A DNA stretch of 64,000 nt from Desulfobacter hydrogenophilus (lineage in GTDB: Bacteria; Desulfobacterota; Desulfobacteria; Desulfobacterales; Desulfobacteraceae), in NCBI RefSeq assembly GCF_004319545.1, contig NZ_CP036313.1, positions 1,127,501 through 1,191,500 of the forward strand, read 5' to 3'. A program made the position numbers and the translations under genes. Positions 1 through 9,253 of this stretch are shown piece after piece. Position 1 is the first letter of the stretch. Every line of letters begins with the position of its first letter. The notes below the pieces were generated by a model. It was not told where the DNA came from. It ran no database searches and saw only the letters and a list, made by a program, of their open reading frames with translations.

Positions 1-62
1 GAAAAAATCATTCCATCATCGTTGGAGCTTATCGGTGAACTAAACAGTTAATATTGGCCAAG

Positions 63-908
63 TCGGGGGACATAAGGCCCATGATCGGAATAAAACATTC
101 CAAAAAAGACGGATGAAAAGGCAAACCATATGAAAGGTTTTATTTTGAACTTGGGCCTAGCACACAATCACCGTTGTTTTCTTGGCCCTTTTGGGCCGGT
201 TTTCTTTTTTGTTAGTACCCGGCCGGTTTTGGCTTCAAGCTGGCTGATCAAAGCATTTTCACCAAGGGGACGTCCGGTTCTCTCATGCTTTTGTAGTGCA
301 TCCCTTTCATTCGGTTCAACCTTAAGAGTTATAAAATCATCCCACTTATCTACATACGCGAATAAGGGTTTTGTTTTAACAAGAGGGTCCTTAACAAGGT
401 TTAGATGTGCCCTGCAGGAACTCCACTGATATTCTTCCGCTTTTTTAACCAATCCTGCTCGAACAGGGTTTTGTTCGATATACCTGGCAGCGGCAAGCAG
501 GTGGCGCTCATCCATAATAAAAGAAGCAAACCGTCCCTGCCAAAAGTACCCCCGCCAGCCTTCCCTGAAATTTACCATCCTTGCATATCTTCTATGGGCT
601 TCGCCTATGGCGGAGGCAAGTCCGTCCGACGTTGCGGGAACTGCAATCAGGTGGGTATGATTGGGCATCAGGCAGTAACTCCAAATTTCTACATTGAAAT
701 GTCTGCACCATTCAGCCATTAGATCAATGTAGGATTGATAATCTTCATCTGAAAAGAATGTCTGCTGCCTGCGGTTACCCCTTTGCGTAATATGGTGTGG
801 ATAACCCGGGACCACGACTCTTGATAATCTTGCCATACCGAAACTTATTACAAATTATACTGATACTGTCAATATTTTTATATCGTGTCCCCGAATTACC
901 CCGAATTA
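63..908 (-). mobile_element. RAYT/REP-associated element, approximate extent
   Basis: The stretch around the transposase is bounded by related sequences in inverted orientation: TCGGGGGACATA at 63-74 and the complement of TTCGGGGACACGATA at about 883-897. Such GGGGACA-type ends commonly flank single-domain HUH transposases in deltaproteobacteria (general knowledge). A tandem ten-base CCCCGAATTA repeat sits at about 889-908, at the junction with the neighbouring permease gene. The exact ends are not certain. Confidence 0.45.
168..836 (-). CDS. REP-associated tyrosine transposase (IS200-like, RAYT family)
   Basis: This 222-residue protein is a single-strand DNA transposase of the HUH/Y1 class. 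The N-terminus carries the family signature PHHITQRGNRRQ (residues 13-24). The metal-binding HTH (His60-Thr-His62) lies in MPNHTHLI, and the presumed catalytic tyrosine is Tyr119 in ARYIEQNPVRAGL. The length is normal for a RAYT. The C-terminus is basic (KKKTGPKGPRKQR). It probably mobilises short palindromic repeats rather than a large element. The reading frame is intact, and the gene stands alone, tail-to-head with the permease upstream. Confidence 0.9.
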   Translation of the reverse strand: MARLSRVVVPGYPHHITQRGNRRQQTFFSDEDYQSYIDLMAEWCRHFNVEIWSYCLMPNHTHLIAVPATSDGLASAIGEAHRRYARMVNFREGWRGYFWQGRFASFIMDERHLLAAARYIEQNPVRAGLVKKAEEYQWSSCRAHLNLVKDPLVKTKPLFAYVDKWDDFITLKVEPNERDALQKHERTGRPLGENALISQLEAKTGRVLTKKKTGPKGPRKQR

Positions 909-2714
909 CATAGCGAGAAGAACAACCGCCGTCGTCGCCATGACCAAAGACAGACCAACTCCAACCTTGATGAAATCCTTTGTTTTGTATCCTCCGGGCC
1001 CCATGGTCATCAAATTACATTGATGAGCAAACGGGAGAACAAAGGCGCAACTGGCGCCATAGGCAACAGCGAGAAATGTTTTACTGACATCGATACCGCT
1101 AGATTCTGCTGCTGCATAAGCAACCGGTGCAAGGATAACAGCAGCTGCAGCATTGTTAGATGTCGTGCTAAACAGAGCAGAAACGACAAACAGCACCCCC
1201 AAAACATAGAGCGGCCCCAAACTCATCTCCGCCGGGAACAAATTTGCGGCCATTTTACCCGCCACGCCGGTCTGAAATAGTGCGTCACCGAGAGGAATTG
1301 TACCTATAATCAGAAATAGAATCCGAAAATCAATTGCTTTTTGAGCTCCTCGAAGCGAGACACAACCAGTCGCCACCATTAAAAGCGCACTGGCCAGTGC
1401 ACTGACCGCAAGAGGAAACAATCCGAGAATCGGCGGTAAAAGGGCCACGGCCAGAAGCAGAAGCGCGATAGGTGCGTGTCGGACATCCTCTTCAGATTGC
1501 TGCCGATCCAGAAACACCAGATCATCACTTTCCTCAAGCTTTCGGATGTATCGGACGGGGCCGTATACGAGCAGGGCATCGCCAAGTTTCAACGGGGTCG
1601 CACCAACATCTTTTTCGATAATTTTACCGCTTCTTAAAATGGCGAGGACTGATAGTCCGAACACGCTTCGAAAACGAATGTCGATCAGGGTTCTGTCGAG
1701 GAAGGCAGAGTGAGGTGAAATTAAGACCTCGGCCATATTGATCCCCCGCCCTCTCAGACTCTCCAACTCGACCTCAGTTGCAGTCTCAATGGGAATTGAG
1801 TGCACTTTGGCAAGTTTTTGAGCGTCTTTGTTCCTTCCATCGACAAAGAGAACATCGCCGGCATTAATCTTGAGATCTGGCTGGATGTCTATGAATTGTT
1901 TTCTAAAACCCTTTTTGCGGAGGATTTGGACAACCTCGATTTGGAATCGCTTTCCAATGCTCGCCTTTTCAATTGTGGTATCGGCCAACTCAGACCCCGA
2001 TGGAATGGTCAACTTGAAAAGTTTTTTTTCGGGATTGTACCGTTTTTTCAACCGCTCTTGAAAACTTCCAGCCTTGGGGGTGTTGTCTAAACCATTCTCA
2101 CCGATTAGTCTAGTCCCGATCAAAACCATATATGCAATGCCGACGACAGAGATGGGAATGCCTAAAACAGCGAACTCAAACATTCCAAGGGACCTGCCTC
2201 CGCCGCTAAGTCGTTCAAGCTCACTTCCAAGGATGAGGTTGGAAGTCGTCGAGATCAAGGTGAGCGTGCCGCCGAGAATCGCCGCATACCCCAAAGGCAT
2301 CATTAATCGAGAAGGGGAAATGTTTGCCCTGCGCGAGAGCACCAAAACAGCTGGGAGGAAAACCGCAACGGTGGCCGCGTTTGACATGATTGCTGAAAGA
2401 ACGCAGGTAGTGACCATGATCAGCAAAATCAGACGCCACTCTTTTTTGCCACCGAACCGTTCAAGCATTCTCCCCATCAGCGTAGCGACACCGCTTTCCT
2501 TAAGCCCGGCCGAGAGCACGAATATAGCTCCCAGAGAAATCACCGCGCTGTTACCGAACCCGCGGAGGGCTGCCTCAGAAGGATTGACAGTCCCGGTGAC
2601 CGCAAGCACAACCGGGATCGAAAGAGCAGTGGCCTCAAGAGGGATAAGCTTGCTGATAAAAAGAACCATGGCCGTAACCAACGTAGCGACGGCGATCCAG
2701 GCGTGGATATCCAT
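906..2714 (-). CDS. SLC13-family anion permease with two TrkA-C (RCK_C) domains
   Basis: This is a 602-residue inner-membrane transporter of the divalent-anion:sodium symporter/ArsB-like superfamily. Hydrophobic segments fill residues 1-210 and 400-602. The soluble middle (about 225-395) has two RCK_C/TrkA-C-like modules, recognisable from repeated motifs ending in AGDVLFVDG and LGDALLVYG. Members of this architecture are often annotated as sulfate, dicarboxylate or other anion permeases. In a sulfate reducer sulfate is plausible, but the substrate cannot be read from the sequence. The start is supported by GGAGGGG ahead of the ATG. The stop codon lies at the boundary of the RAYT element, so the native C-terminus may have been altered. 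Confidence 0.82.
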   Translation of the reverse strand: MDIHAWIAVATLVTAMVLFISKLIPLEATALSIPVVLAVTGTVNPSEAALRGFGNSAVISLGAIFVLSAGLKESGVATLMGRMLERFGGKKEWRLILLIMVTTCVLSAIMSNAATVAVFLPAVLVLSRRANISPSRLMMPLGYAAILGGTLTLISTTSNLILGSELERLSGGGRSLGMFEFAVLGIPISVVGIAYMVLIGTRLIGENGLDNTPKAGSFQERLKKRYNPEKKLFKLTIPSGSELADTTIEKASIGKRFQIEVVQILRKKGFRKQFIDIQPDLKINAGDVLFVDGRNKDAQKLAKVHSIPIETATEVELESLRGRGINMAEVLISPHSAFLDRTLIDIRFRSVFGLSVLAILRSGKIIEKDVGATPLKLGDALLVYGPVRYIRKLEESDDLVFLDRQQSEEDVRHAPIALLLLAVALLPPILGLFPLAVSALASALLMVATGCVSLRGAQKAIDFRILFLIIGTIPLGDALFQTGVAGKMAANLFPAEMSLGPLYVLGVLFVVSALFSTTSNNAAAAVILAPVAYAAAESSGIDVSKTFLAVAYGASCAFVLPFAHQCNLMTMGPGGYKTKDFIKVGVGLSLVMATTAVVLLAM

Positions 2715-3290
2715 TTTTATAACCCCTCCATGTTATAGTTGCTCTTTCCCTTTTCAAGATTGCCGATCAATCAGTTGAATATGATCATGTCAGATGGCAC
2801 GGCAACAAAGATAAAAGACTACTCTTGAATACATATTTTATCTAATATTAGTGCATACTAATATTCTAAATAATTCCGTGTCAAACCAATTCTTGCTTCT
2901 CCCCAAAAAATCGGTATAAAAAAAATTCACCGCAAAACACATAAAAGTAAAGGCAGTTTTGAACTTCGAGGGGACCAGATCCCTTACACGGTTGCTTTCG
3001 GTACTGAAAATGAAAGGCTAAGGCAGAAAAATACCTATAAATGGGAACCTTTTCAAAGTTTAATAGGTAGTTACGTGAGCCAACCCAAAATCTCCGTCAT
3101 GATGTTTTTTTCGCCGACAATGCCAAGAAGGGGTACTTTTATTGTCGGCAGAGCCTCCATGACATCAAAAGCATCGCATGCTTTCAAAGCATTCTCAAGA
3201 ATAGTACAATAATCACGGCTATGCCATTTGAAATGGCCACATCAAATAAACCATTCAAGGCAAGTCAAAATCGCACATTCCAAACGCCTC
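2715..3290. other. intergenic stretch, 576 bp, with a gene remnant
   Basis: There is no intact gene here. The part next to the permease start is AT-rich and would hold its promoter. The part from 3071 to 3241 is a decayed coding fragment, listed separately. I saw no convincing terminator hairpin. Confidence 0.5.
3071..3241 (-). pseudogene. C-terminal remnant of an alpha/beta hydrolase
   Basis: Read on the minus strand, an open frame of about 56 codons ends in a TAA at 3071-3073. It contains EALPTIKVPLLGIVGEKN, which resembles the strand leading to the catalytic acid in alpha/beta hydrolases (typically IxVPxLxIxGExD). The frame is closed upstream by a TGA, and no N-terminal half or nucleophile motif precedes it. 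The assignment rests on one motif. Confidence 0.4.
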
Positions 3291-4196
3291 TCACCGTAGC
3301 AATTGATCACTTGCCTCCTCAAACAACGGTACCGGATCTACCAACTGGCCCTGTACAGATATGGACAGGTGCAGATGAGGCCCCGTGGCCCGTCCCGTAG
3401 AACCAGATCGACCGATAATCTCTCCCTTTTTTACAATATCCCCCTGGGACACGTCGAATCTACTCAGGTGAAAGTAAAGGGAAACAACACCGTTACCATG
3501 GTCTATATACATGGAGTTGCCGGCATAATAGTGGGATTCAGCCAAAAGGACCCTGCCGTCTGCCACCGCTTCTACAGCGGTTCCCCTGGGTGCCCTGAAA
3601 TCCACTCCCCGGTGGGGATTTTTGGGTTTGCCATTCAACACGCGTCGCAGACCATAAACACTGGTGTATTTTCCCTCCACCGGCCGGTGAAAGGGCAGTC
3701 GCCACAACCGCTGATCTGACCAGGTATTTTTGGCCTTCTGGGTCCGAGTCCTTTCCGCCTTTATTCGCTCAAGTTCAACAGTGGGCGGCGTCACCATTTT
3801 TGACGGCAGACTCAGCGCCTGACGAGGATATGTTCGGCCAACAATAAGCACTGACCGTTGCCAAACGCTCTCTTTTCCTCCTGCCCAAGCCCGGATCAAA
3901 AGTTCCTGGCGACCCGGCTTAATGGTAAGGACATCTGTACCCAACATGGCAATCGCCACATGCCGTCCGTTCCACTGGGAAACTGACGGTACAAACTCCC
4001 GATCCATCCAACGAACAAGAATCCTGTCAAAGACCTGGACTGATGTCAGCCGAACAAGAAAAGGCTGCCCCATGCCCACCTGTTTTGGATAGGCGAGGAC
4101 CATGGCCTCTTTGTTTTCAATGTTGGTTTCTGCCAGGCTGACAGCAGTTATCATAAGGCATGTAAATAACACAGCGGTGCATGATCTGATACGCAA
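3291..4196 (-). CDS. M23-family peptidase (LytM-type), secreted
   Basis: This 301-residue exported protein starts with a signal peptide (charged start, then AVLFTCLMITAVSLAE, cleavage near residue 23). The C-terminal M23 domain has the zinc and catalytic signatures: HRGVDFRAPRG (His and Asp ligands), YFHLS and PHLHLS. The middle region (25-150) looks like a beta-rich N-terminal module seen in many periplasmic M23 proteins. The role is cleavage of peptidoglycan peptide crosslinks or activation of other hydrolases. All metal-binding residues are present, so it should be active. It appears to be a single-gene unit with no strong ribosome site in front of the ATG. Confidence 0.88.
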   Translation of the reverse strand: MRIRSCTAVLFTCLMITAVSLAETNIENKEAMVLAYPKQVGMGQPFLVRLTSVQVFDRILVRWMDREFVPSVSQWNGRHVAIAMLGTDVLTIKPGRQELLIRAWAGGKESVWQRSVLIVGRTYPRQALSLPSKMVTPPTVELERIKAERTRTQKAKNTWSDQRLWRLPFHRPVEGKYTSVYGLRRVLNGKPKNPHRGVDFRAPRGTAVEAVADGRVLLAESHYYAGNSMYIDHGNGVVSLYFHLSRFDVSQGDIVKKGEIIGRSGSTGRATGPHLHLSISVQGQLVDPVPLFEEASDQLLR

Positions 4197-4574
4197 TGTG
4201 AAAGTTCCTATTTCATCAGTTTTAAAAATTTAAATCCGATTCATTTTAGCTGTTAAAATCTCCATCAAGGGTCAATAGCAGATCTCTTTTCCTGGTTTTA
4301 TACCTTATTTTTATCTTGCTTGCACTCCATATTAGGCGTCTCCTTTCAACCCTATTTCAACGGCTACCTCACGCATTCCCATGATCGTATCCGTAATCAG
4401 TTCGCCCAATTCAACCCCCAACATATCGGCGCCTTTCTGGATAATTGATCGATCAACGCCAATACTTAACATAACCTTCATTCGCCAAACAAGCCCCTGC
4501 AACGACCGACGTAGCCCAAATAATTGTCTTAGGCCATTTTTTCGGTTAAGTTAAGCAAAAGTCAGGTTTAAAGA
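4197..4574. other. intergenic stretch, 378 bp
   Basis: This region separates the leftward M23 gene from rightward genes. It holds an HD-hydrolase fragment (4332-4481, minus strand) and otherwise AT-rich sequence. A promoter for the following gene would be expected, but none stands out. Confidence 0.5.
4332..4481 (-). pseudogene. C-terminal fragment of an HD-domain (HDIG-type) hydrolase
   Basis: A 49-codon frame on the minus strand begins MKVMLSIGVDRSII and continues with KGADMLGVELGELITD and GMREVAVEIGL. This matches the usual tail of small HDIG-type hydrolases, where a RGAExLGxxLxELI helix is followed by AMREIAxELGL. The frame stays open for about 25 more codons upstream (to about 4555), but the HD metal motif is not there. 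It reads as the remaining 3' end of a lost gene. Confidence 0.45.
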
Positions 4575-4619
4575 ATGTTAAGACTAAACCCTGCAAAAGA
4601 GACAGACAAGGAGAATCCA

Positions 4620-5019
4620 ATGAAAAAAAGTAATACCAATCCATACGCGGCCCTGGATCAGCCCCAGGTGCTTCAATTTTTGTTTCACCCAAGGCGTGAT
4701 GATTCAAAAAAGGCAGTTTCCGACAAGGAGCATTTTATTCCGCTTGATCAGGATATTGAAGTCGAGGCGGCCTTTCACCTGGGAGATCCGTTATTTCCCA
4801 ACATTCTTTTCTTTCACGGCAATGGCGAGATCGTATCCGACTATGATGATCTTGGCCCCATTTTCAACCGTATGGGCATCAACTTCCTGGTGGTCGATTA
4901 CCGGGGATACGGCAAATCCTCAGGCTCGCCCACAGTCTTTTCAATGCTTCTGGACTGACAAGGGGTTTGATATGTATTTAAACAGCCTGAAAAATTTTCT
5001 CATTCCCCAGGACTTTTAG
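4620..5019 (+). pseudogene. alpha/beta hydrolase, internally deleted
   Basis: The gene starts at the ATG at 4620, 8 bases after AAGGAG. It encodes the N-terminal part of an alpha/beta hydrolase: ILFFHGNGEIVSDYDD (oxyanion-region HG motif) and VVDYRGYGKSSGSP. It then stops at 4958, before the nucleophile elbow. The next sixty bases, in another frame, read DKGFDMYLNSLKNFLIPQDF and stop at 5019. That resembles the final helix of the same family (GFxxYxxxLxxFL). The middle, including the Ser-Asp-His triad, seems to have been removed by a deletion that joined the ends out of frame. Confidence 0.6.
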
Positions 5020-5025
5020 GAAGAC

Positions 5026-6162
5026 ATGATCCATAACAAATCGTTACACCTGATACTGAAAATCCAGTATTTTATCTATTTCGGCGTGCTGGGGATTTTT
5101 CTGCCTTATTTTAACCTCTATTGCCATCATCTGGGTTTCACCAGTTTTGAAATCGGTTCCCTGTCTGCCCTGAGAACCGCCATTACCATTGTCTTCTCAA
5201 TAGGGTGGAGTATTGTTGCCGACCGGTATGCATGGAGAAAACCGATTTACGTTCTATGCAATTTCCTCAGTGCCGCAATCTGGATCTTTTTTCTGTATAT
5301 CAATAATTTTCTGGGCATGGTGATTGTGACCATTTTTCACACTATTTTCTTTGCACCCCTCATTGCATTTATAGAAACCTTTGCAATGGATGAACTGGGT
5401 AGTGGAGGCGGTGACAAGAACAGGTATGGCCGAATTCGTGCCTGGGGATCGGTGAGTTTTATCCTTGTTGTGTTTAGTCTGGGTAAGATTTTTGATCTTT
5501 TCAGCATCAATATTATTGTTCCTCTCATTCTGGCCGGTTACACGCTTCAGGCGCTCTTCTCAATTCCCATGCCCAAGGCGAAAGCAAGTAAGAAACAATT
5601 ACATGCCGGGGTCAGAGAACTCCTCAATACCCGGACCCTGACCTTTCTCACCTGTTCGTTTCTGATGCTCTTCAGCCACGGGACCTATTATGGATTTTAT
5701 TCCATCTATCTGGAAGAGTTGGGCTATAGCCCCTTTTTTATCGGGTCGACCTGGGCTGTGGCCTCCATCGCTGAGATCGTTCTTATGATCAACTCCGGCA
5801 GGATTTTAAAATATATCTCCCTTAAAAATGTGATCTTCTTTTCTTGTTTGGTTGCTGCGGTCCGGTGGTGCCTTTTATGGCGTGCGGTCACAGTGACTGA
5901 AATCATGATAGCTCAGGTGCTTCATGCATTTACCTACGGGACATTTCATGTGGCCTCCATCCTGTATATGGATTTGCTTTCAACCGAGGAGACACGTACC
6001 CTGGGGCAGGCTGCCAACAATGCCGTCTCTTACGGCCTCGGCATGATGGCCGGTTTTCTGCTGAACGGCTATTTGTATGAGGCATATGGCGCCCTTCTCT
6101 TTTTGATGAGCGCATGTGTGTCACTTGCCGCTGCGGTTGTATTTAGATTTTTGGGCCGTTAA
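5026..6162 (+). CDS. MFS transporter, MFS_1-like/PPP subfamily
   Basis: This 378-residue membrane protein has about twelve hydrophobic segments. It has the layout of the small MFS_1-like group that includes the 3-phenylpropionate transporter HcaT: a YFGVLGIFLPYFNLY first helix, an inter-helix GWSIVADR loop, then KPIYVLC. The central charged loop lies at about 180-200. The substrate is unknown. AGGAAG precedes the ATG, and the gene starts only 7 bases after the hydrolase remnant, so the two were probably once one transcript. The frame is intact to the stop. Confidence 0.8.
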   Translation: MIHNKSLHLILKIQYFIYFGVLGIFLPYFNLYCHHLGFTSFEIGSLSALRTAITIVFSIGWSIVADRYAWRKPIYVLCNFLSAAIWIFFLYINNFLGMVIVTIFHTIFFAPLIAFIETFAMDELGSGGGDKNRYGRIRAWGSVSFILVVFSLGKIFDLFSINIIVPLILAGYTLQALFSIPMPKAKASKKQLHAGVRELLNTRTLTFLTCSFLMLFSHGTYYGFYSIYLEELGYSPFFIGSTWAVASIAEIVLMINSGRILKYISLKNVIFFSCLVAAVRWCLLWRAVTVTEIMIAQVLHAFTYGTFHVASILYMDLLSTEETRTLGQAANNAVSYGLGMMAGFLLNGYLYEAYGALLFLMSACVSLAAAVVFRFLGR

Positions 6163-6706
6163 TTTGAACCGTATTGTGCTGGACTTGTTTGCTTCTGTAC
6201 ATCCGGGACGAACTGTCATCGGTATCTTCATGGCAGGACATCTGGAAAACTTTGGGGCTGAATATATGCGAGAATGGGTTTAATGCCTGACAAAAACTGG
6301 TCCAGATAAGCCGATGGAAGATACTAAGAACTGAGCTTTAACAAAAGTATCGAACGCTCTTTGAGTAAAGGCTATGGGGTCACAATTATAGACATATTGT
6401 GGGGTTGTTGATTCCTAAAATTCCCCTCTAAAATTGTCAGCAATTCAAATGGTATCTTTGACAATTTTCACCTCTATACTGGATCTTTTCAATTTCCGTA
6501 TGTTATCCTGTTAGATAAAAGGTATAAGGGATATACAAAACCATACATTATATTGTTGAACAAAACCGCTCCGCGGAAAGAAACGCCAACCTGGCATCTT
6601 ACCCATTGATGGGCCAGTCAGCCGCGACTATACAATATCCCTTTATATTTACCCTGTCTTATTCCATCATTCTCCTGAGTATCCACCCATAATTCAGGAG
6701 GAAAAG
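6163..6706. other. intergenic stretch, 544 bp: decayed sequence and start of IS91-type element
   Basis: The first 100 bases read on the plus strand as a short open fragment ending at about 6283 (containing HPGRTVIGIFMAGHLENFG), which I do not recognise. The 101-bp repeat copy at 6306-6406 follows. An inverted-repeat arm at 6553-6568 precedes the element's recombinase gene. The rest is AT-rich. Confidence 0.45.
6306..6406. repeat. 101-bp direct repeat, copy A
   Basis: It aligns without gaps to 12098-12198 with about 12 differences (about 88 percent identity by hand). On the minus strand both copies read in the same frame as a coding-like peptide containing QRAFDTFVKA. Copy A runs on for a few codons and then stops. 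Confidence 0.75.
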
Positions 6707-7537
6707 ATGACACAACTTCGCCAACAATTTGATCGACACATGACTCTTCACCGGCTTTCGCCAAAAACAAATGCGGCGTATATGAATGCGGTAAAATTGC
6801 TTGCCGCGCACTACAAGCAAGCACCGGATCAACTGACCGATTCCCAGATCCAAGATTATCTCGACTATATTATTGCAGACCGACAACTGGCCTGGAGTAG
6901 CTGCAATGTACAGTTCTCAGGGATAAAGAGATTTTACAGGCATGTATTAAAACGGGAGCCCAAGATTTCCATACCGCCCCGGCCTCAGGAAAGGAAAATC
7001 TTCATGGCACTGAGCCGGGAAGAAGTGGCGCAAATACTGAATGCCTGCACCAACCCCAAGCATTATGCCCTTCTTCTGGCCACATACAGCGCAGGATTGC
7101 GGGTCAGTGAAGTTGTAAAGCTCCAACCGATACACATTGAAAGATCCCGCAAAATGATACGGATAGAGCAAGGTAAAGGCAGAAAAGACCGGTATACAGT
7201 CTTGTCAGATACCTTACTAAAGACTCTGGAAGACTACTGGCGGCTTTTTAAACCGAACGAATGGATCTTTTTCGGCAAAACCAGATCAAAACCGATGCCA
7301 GTTGAGACAGCTCAGAAAATTTATTACACGGCCAAGTTAGAAGCCGGTGTAAAACGTGGCAAAGGCATACATACCCTTCGTCACTGCTTTGCGACTCACC
7401 TTCTCGAACAGGGAACCCGGACACATGTACTTCAGCAGATGCTCGGTCATAAATCCATCAGAACCACGGCAAAGTATCTTCACATCAGCAATGAGGCCAT
7501 ATCCCAAGTTGTCAGCCCGGCTGACGTGGTGCTTTAA
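6707..7537 (+). CDS. tyrosine recombinase (phage integrase family) of IS91-type element
   Basis: This 276-residue site-specific recombinase has a core-binding (SAM-like) domain at 1-85 and a catalytic domain at 100-276. The active-site set is complete: Arg132 (SAGLRVSE), a lysine in the beta-hairpin (about Lys157), His222 and Arg225 (HTLRH), His248 (LGHKS) and the nucleophile Tyr257 (AKYLH). A GGAGG site lies just before the ATG. Its stop codon shares a base with the transposase start (TAATG), implying translational coupling. Such recombinases are known companions of IS91-like transposases and may resolve or stabilise insertions. All residues needed for activity are intact. Confidence 0.9.
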   Translation: MTQLRQQFDRHMTLHRLSPKTNAAYMNAVKLLAAHYKQAPDQLTDSQIQDYLDYIIADRQLAWSSCNVQFSGIKRFYRHVLKREPKISIPPRPQERKIFMALSREEVAQILNACTNPKHYALLLATYSAGLRVSEVVKLQPIHIERSRKMIRIEQGKGRKDRYTVLSDTLLKTLEDYWRLFKPNEWIFFGKTRSKPMPVETAQKIYYTAKLEAGVKRGKGIHTLRHCFATHLLEQGTRTHVLQQMLGHKSIRTTAKYLHISNEAISQVVSPADVVL

Positions 7538-8775
7538 TGATCGGAGAATGCTGCAATAAAAGCAGCAGACCCGAACATGACATTGCCGATATCTTCAGAC
7601 ACGCTGGGCAACGCTTTTTGGAAACTTTCGGAGCTTCACACGAACAGATAAAGGTCATGAATAAAATCATTACCTGCCGAACAGCTGCTTTAGGAGGCCA
7701 TATAGACGCTTGCCCTGACTGCGATTTCCAAAAGAACTCCTACAACTCCTGCAGGAACCGGCACTGCCCCAAATGCCAGACCATGACCAAGGAAAAATGG
7801 TTAGATAAACGGGTGTCAGAACTATTGCCTGCCACCTATTATCATTTGGTGTTCACACTGCCCCACAACCTGAATCCTATCATCCTCTGTAATATGAAGC
7901 CGTTGCTGGACCTGCTGTTCTCCTCGGTAAATCAGACCATTAAACAATTTGCTACCGATCCCCAATGGAGACTCCAGGGGCAGGCTGGCTTTATTGCCGT
8001 ATTGCATACATGGAACCAGACCATCCTGGACCATTTTCATCTGCACTGCCTTGTTCCCGGCGGTGTGCTGTCAGAAGACAAAACCCAATGGACCCCATCC
8101 AAAACGAATTTTCTATTCAAGACAGCCTCCATAGTAAAGGCGTTCAAGGGCATCTACATCAAAGGACTCAAGCAACTATACCAGGACGGGGATCTCAAGT
8201 TCCCGGGTAATACGGCCAAGTACGGCACCCGTTCTGGTTTCAACCGCCTGATCAAAATTATCCGGAAAAAGAAATGGTCCGGTTACGCCAAGGCCCCTTG
8301 TTCCGGCCCTGAAAAAGTCCTGGAATATTTAGGAAGGTATACCCATAGAGTCGCCATTTCAAATTACCGTATCAAATCCTTTGAAGACGGCAAAGTTGTG
8401 TTCACCTGGAAGGACCGGGCTCAAAATGATGCCATAAAAGAGATGACTCTTGATGCTGTGGAGTTCATCAGACGGTTCCTGCTTCATGTGCTACCCAGAG
8501 GGTTTAAAAAAATCAGGCACTTTGGTTTTCTATCCCCCCGGTACAAAGCAGTGAACATAAAACTGATCCGAAAATTGACGGGTGATAAGTTCAAAGAGCC
8601 AGCACATCCTGAAAATGAGTCAGTAGAAGAAATGATGCACAGACTGACCGGCATTGACATTAAAGCATGCCCCAAATGTGGCAAAGGCCGCCTGACAAGA
8701 CTTTACGAGTTGCTGCCGGTATATATTGGCTATATTGTCCCAAATAAAAAGGTGGCTGCCTGGGATACTTCTTGA
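7537..8775 (+). CDS. IS91-family transposase (HUH, two tyrosines)
   Basis: This 412-residue rolling-circle transposase has an N-terminal zinc finger (Cys59, Cys62, Cys72, Cys77, Cys80; NRHCPKC). The HUH motif is at residues 166-170 (HFHLH in DHFHLHCLVPGG). Two candidate catalytic tyrosines, Tyr264 and Tyr268, lie in EYLGRYTHRVAIS, the IS91 signature. A second zinc-binding pair (CPKCG) lies near residue 375. The protein nicks and joins single strands. Start and stop are intact, and it directly overlaps the recombinase gene. Short open frames between its stop and 9053 look incidental. Confidence 0.93.
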   Translation: MIGECCNKSSRPEHDIADIFRHAGQRFLETFGASHEQIKVMNKIITCRTAALGGHIDACPDCDFQKNSYNSCRNRHCPKCQTMTKEKWLDKRVSELLPATYYHLVFTLPHNLNPIILCNMKPLLDLLFSSVNQTIKQFATDPQWRLQGQAGFIAVLHTWNQTILDHFHLHCLVPGGVLSEDKTQWTPSKTNFLFKTASIVKAFKGIYIKGLKQLYQDGDLKFPGNTAKYGTRSGFNRLIKIIRKKKWSGYAKAPCSGPEKVLEYLGRYTHRVAISNYRIKSFEDGKVVFTWKDRAQNDAIKEMTLDAVEFIRRFLLHVLPRGFKKIRHFGFLSPRYKAVNIKLIRKLTGDKFKEPAHPENESVEEMMHRLTGIDIKACPKCGKGRLTRLYELLPVYIGYIVPNKKVAAWDTS

Positions 8776-9253
8776 CCCTAATCTTTGATCTAAAACAACT
8801 TGTGGCAAAGGCAATGGCTTCAGGCCATACCCATGAGGTGCGTCGAAAACCCGGCACAATACAAACAAGTACCGCCTATATCCGTAGAGCAGAATATATG
8901 CAGCAGTTCAAAACCGAATCGTTGAGCATTTACCATCAAAATCACACCAAATTATCCTTGCACAGTCTGCCAGCAATCGATATAAACCCCATAGTGAAAA
9001 CACTCGTTACCGGCCCTGACCACCGGCTCTGTTCAACAACGTTTTATCAATAATCCCGCTCGTTGAAACAACCGGTTCAGCATTACCAAAAGATTTTGGT
9101 GGATCTAATTGTCGTGCCTTTTCTGTGGGCGGGACTATATGATAAAACGCTTTTAGTTATATTCAAAAAACAAAATGGACAAAGATATTTCTTCAATCGT
9201 AAAAACTCTTCAACTGACTATAATGCTTAGCAATATTCTCGAAAGGTTTTAAA

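Larger units (their letters stand above)
6553..9039 (+). mobile_element. IS91-type element with an accessory tyrosine recombinase
   Basis: The unit comprises a tyrosine recombinase gene and an IS91-type HUH transposase gene with overlapping stop and start. Imperfect inverted arms flank it: TTGTTGAACAAAACCG at 6553-6568 and the complement of TTGTTGAACAGAGCCG at 9024-9039 (14 of 16 match). Classical IS91 elements move by rolling circle and lack long terminal repeats, so the arms may only mark structured ends. The boundaries are approximate. Confidence 0.6.

Noticed and set aside
8772..9053. 93-codon frame after the IS91-type transposase
   Set aside because: It begins at a TTG overlapping the transposase stop, has no recognisable motif and probably belongs to the element's non-coding end.
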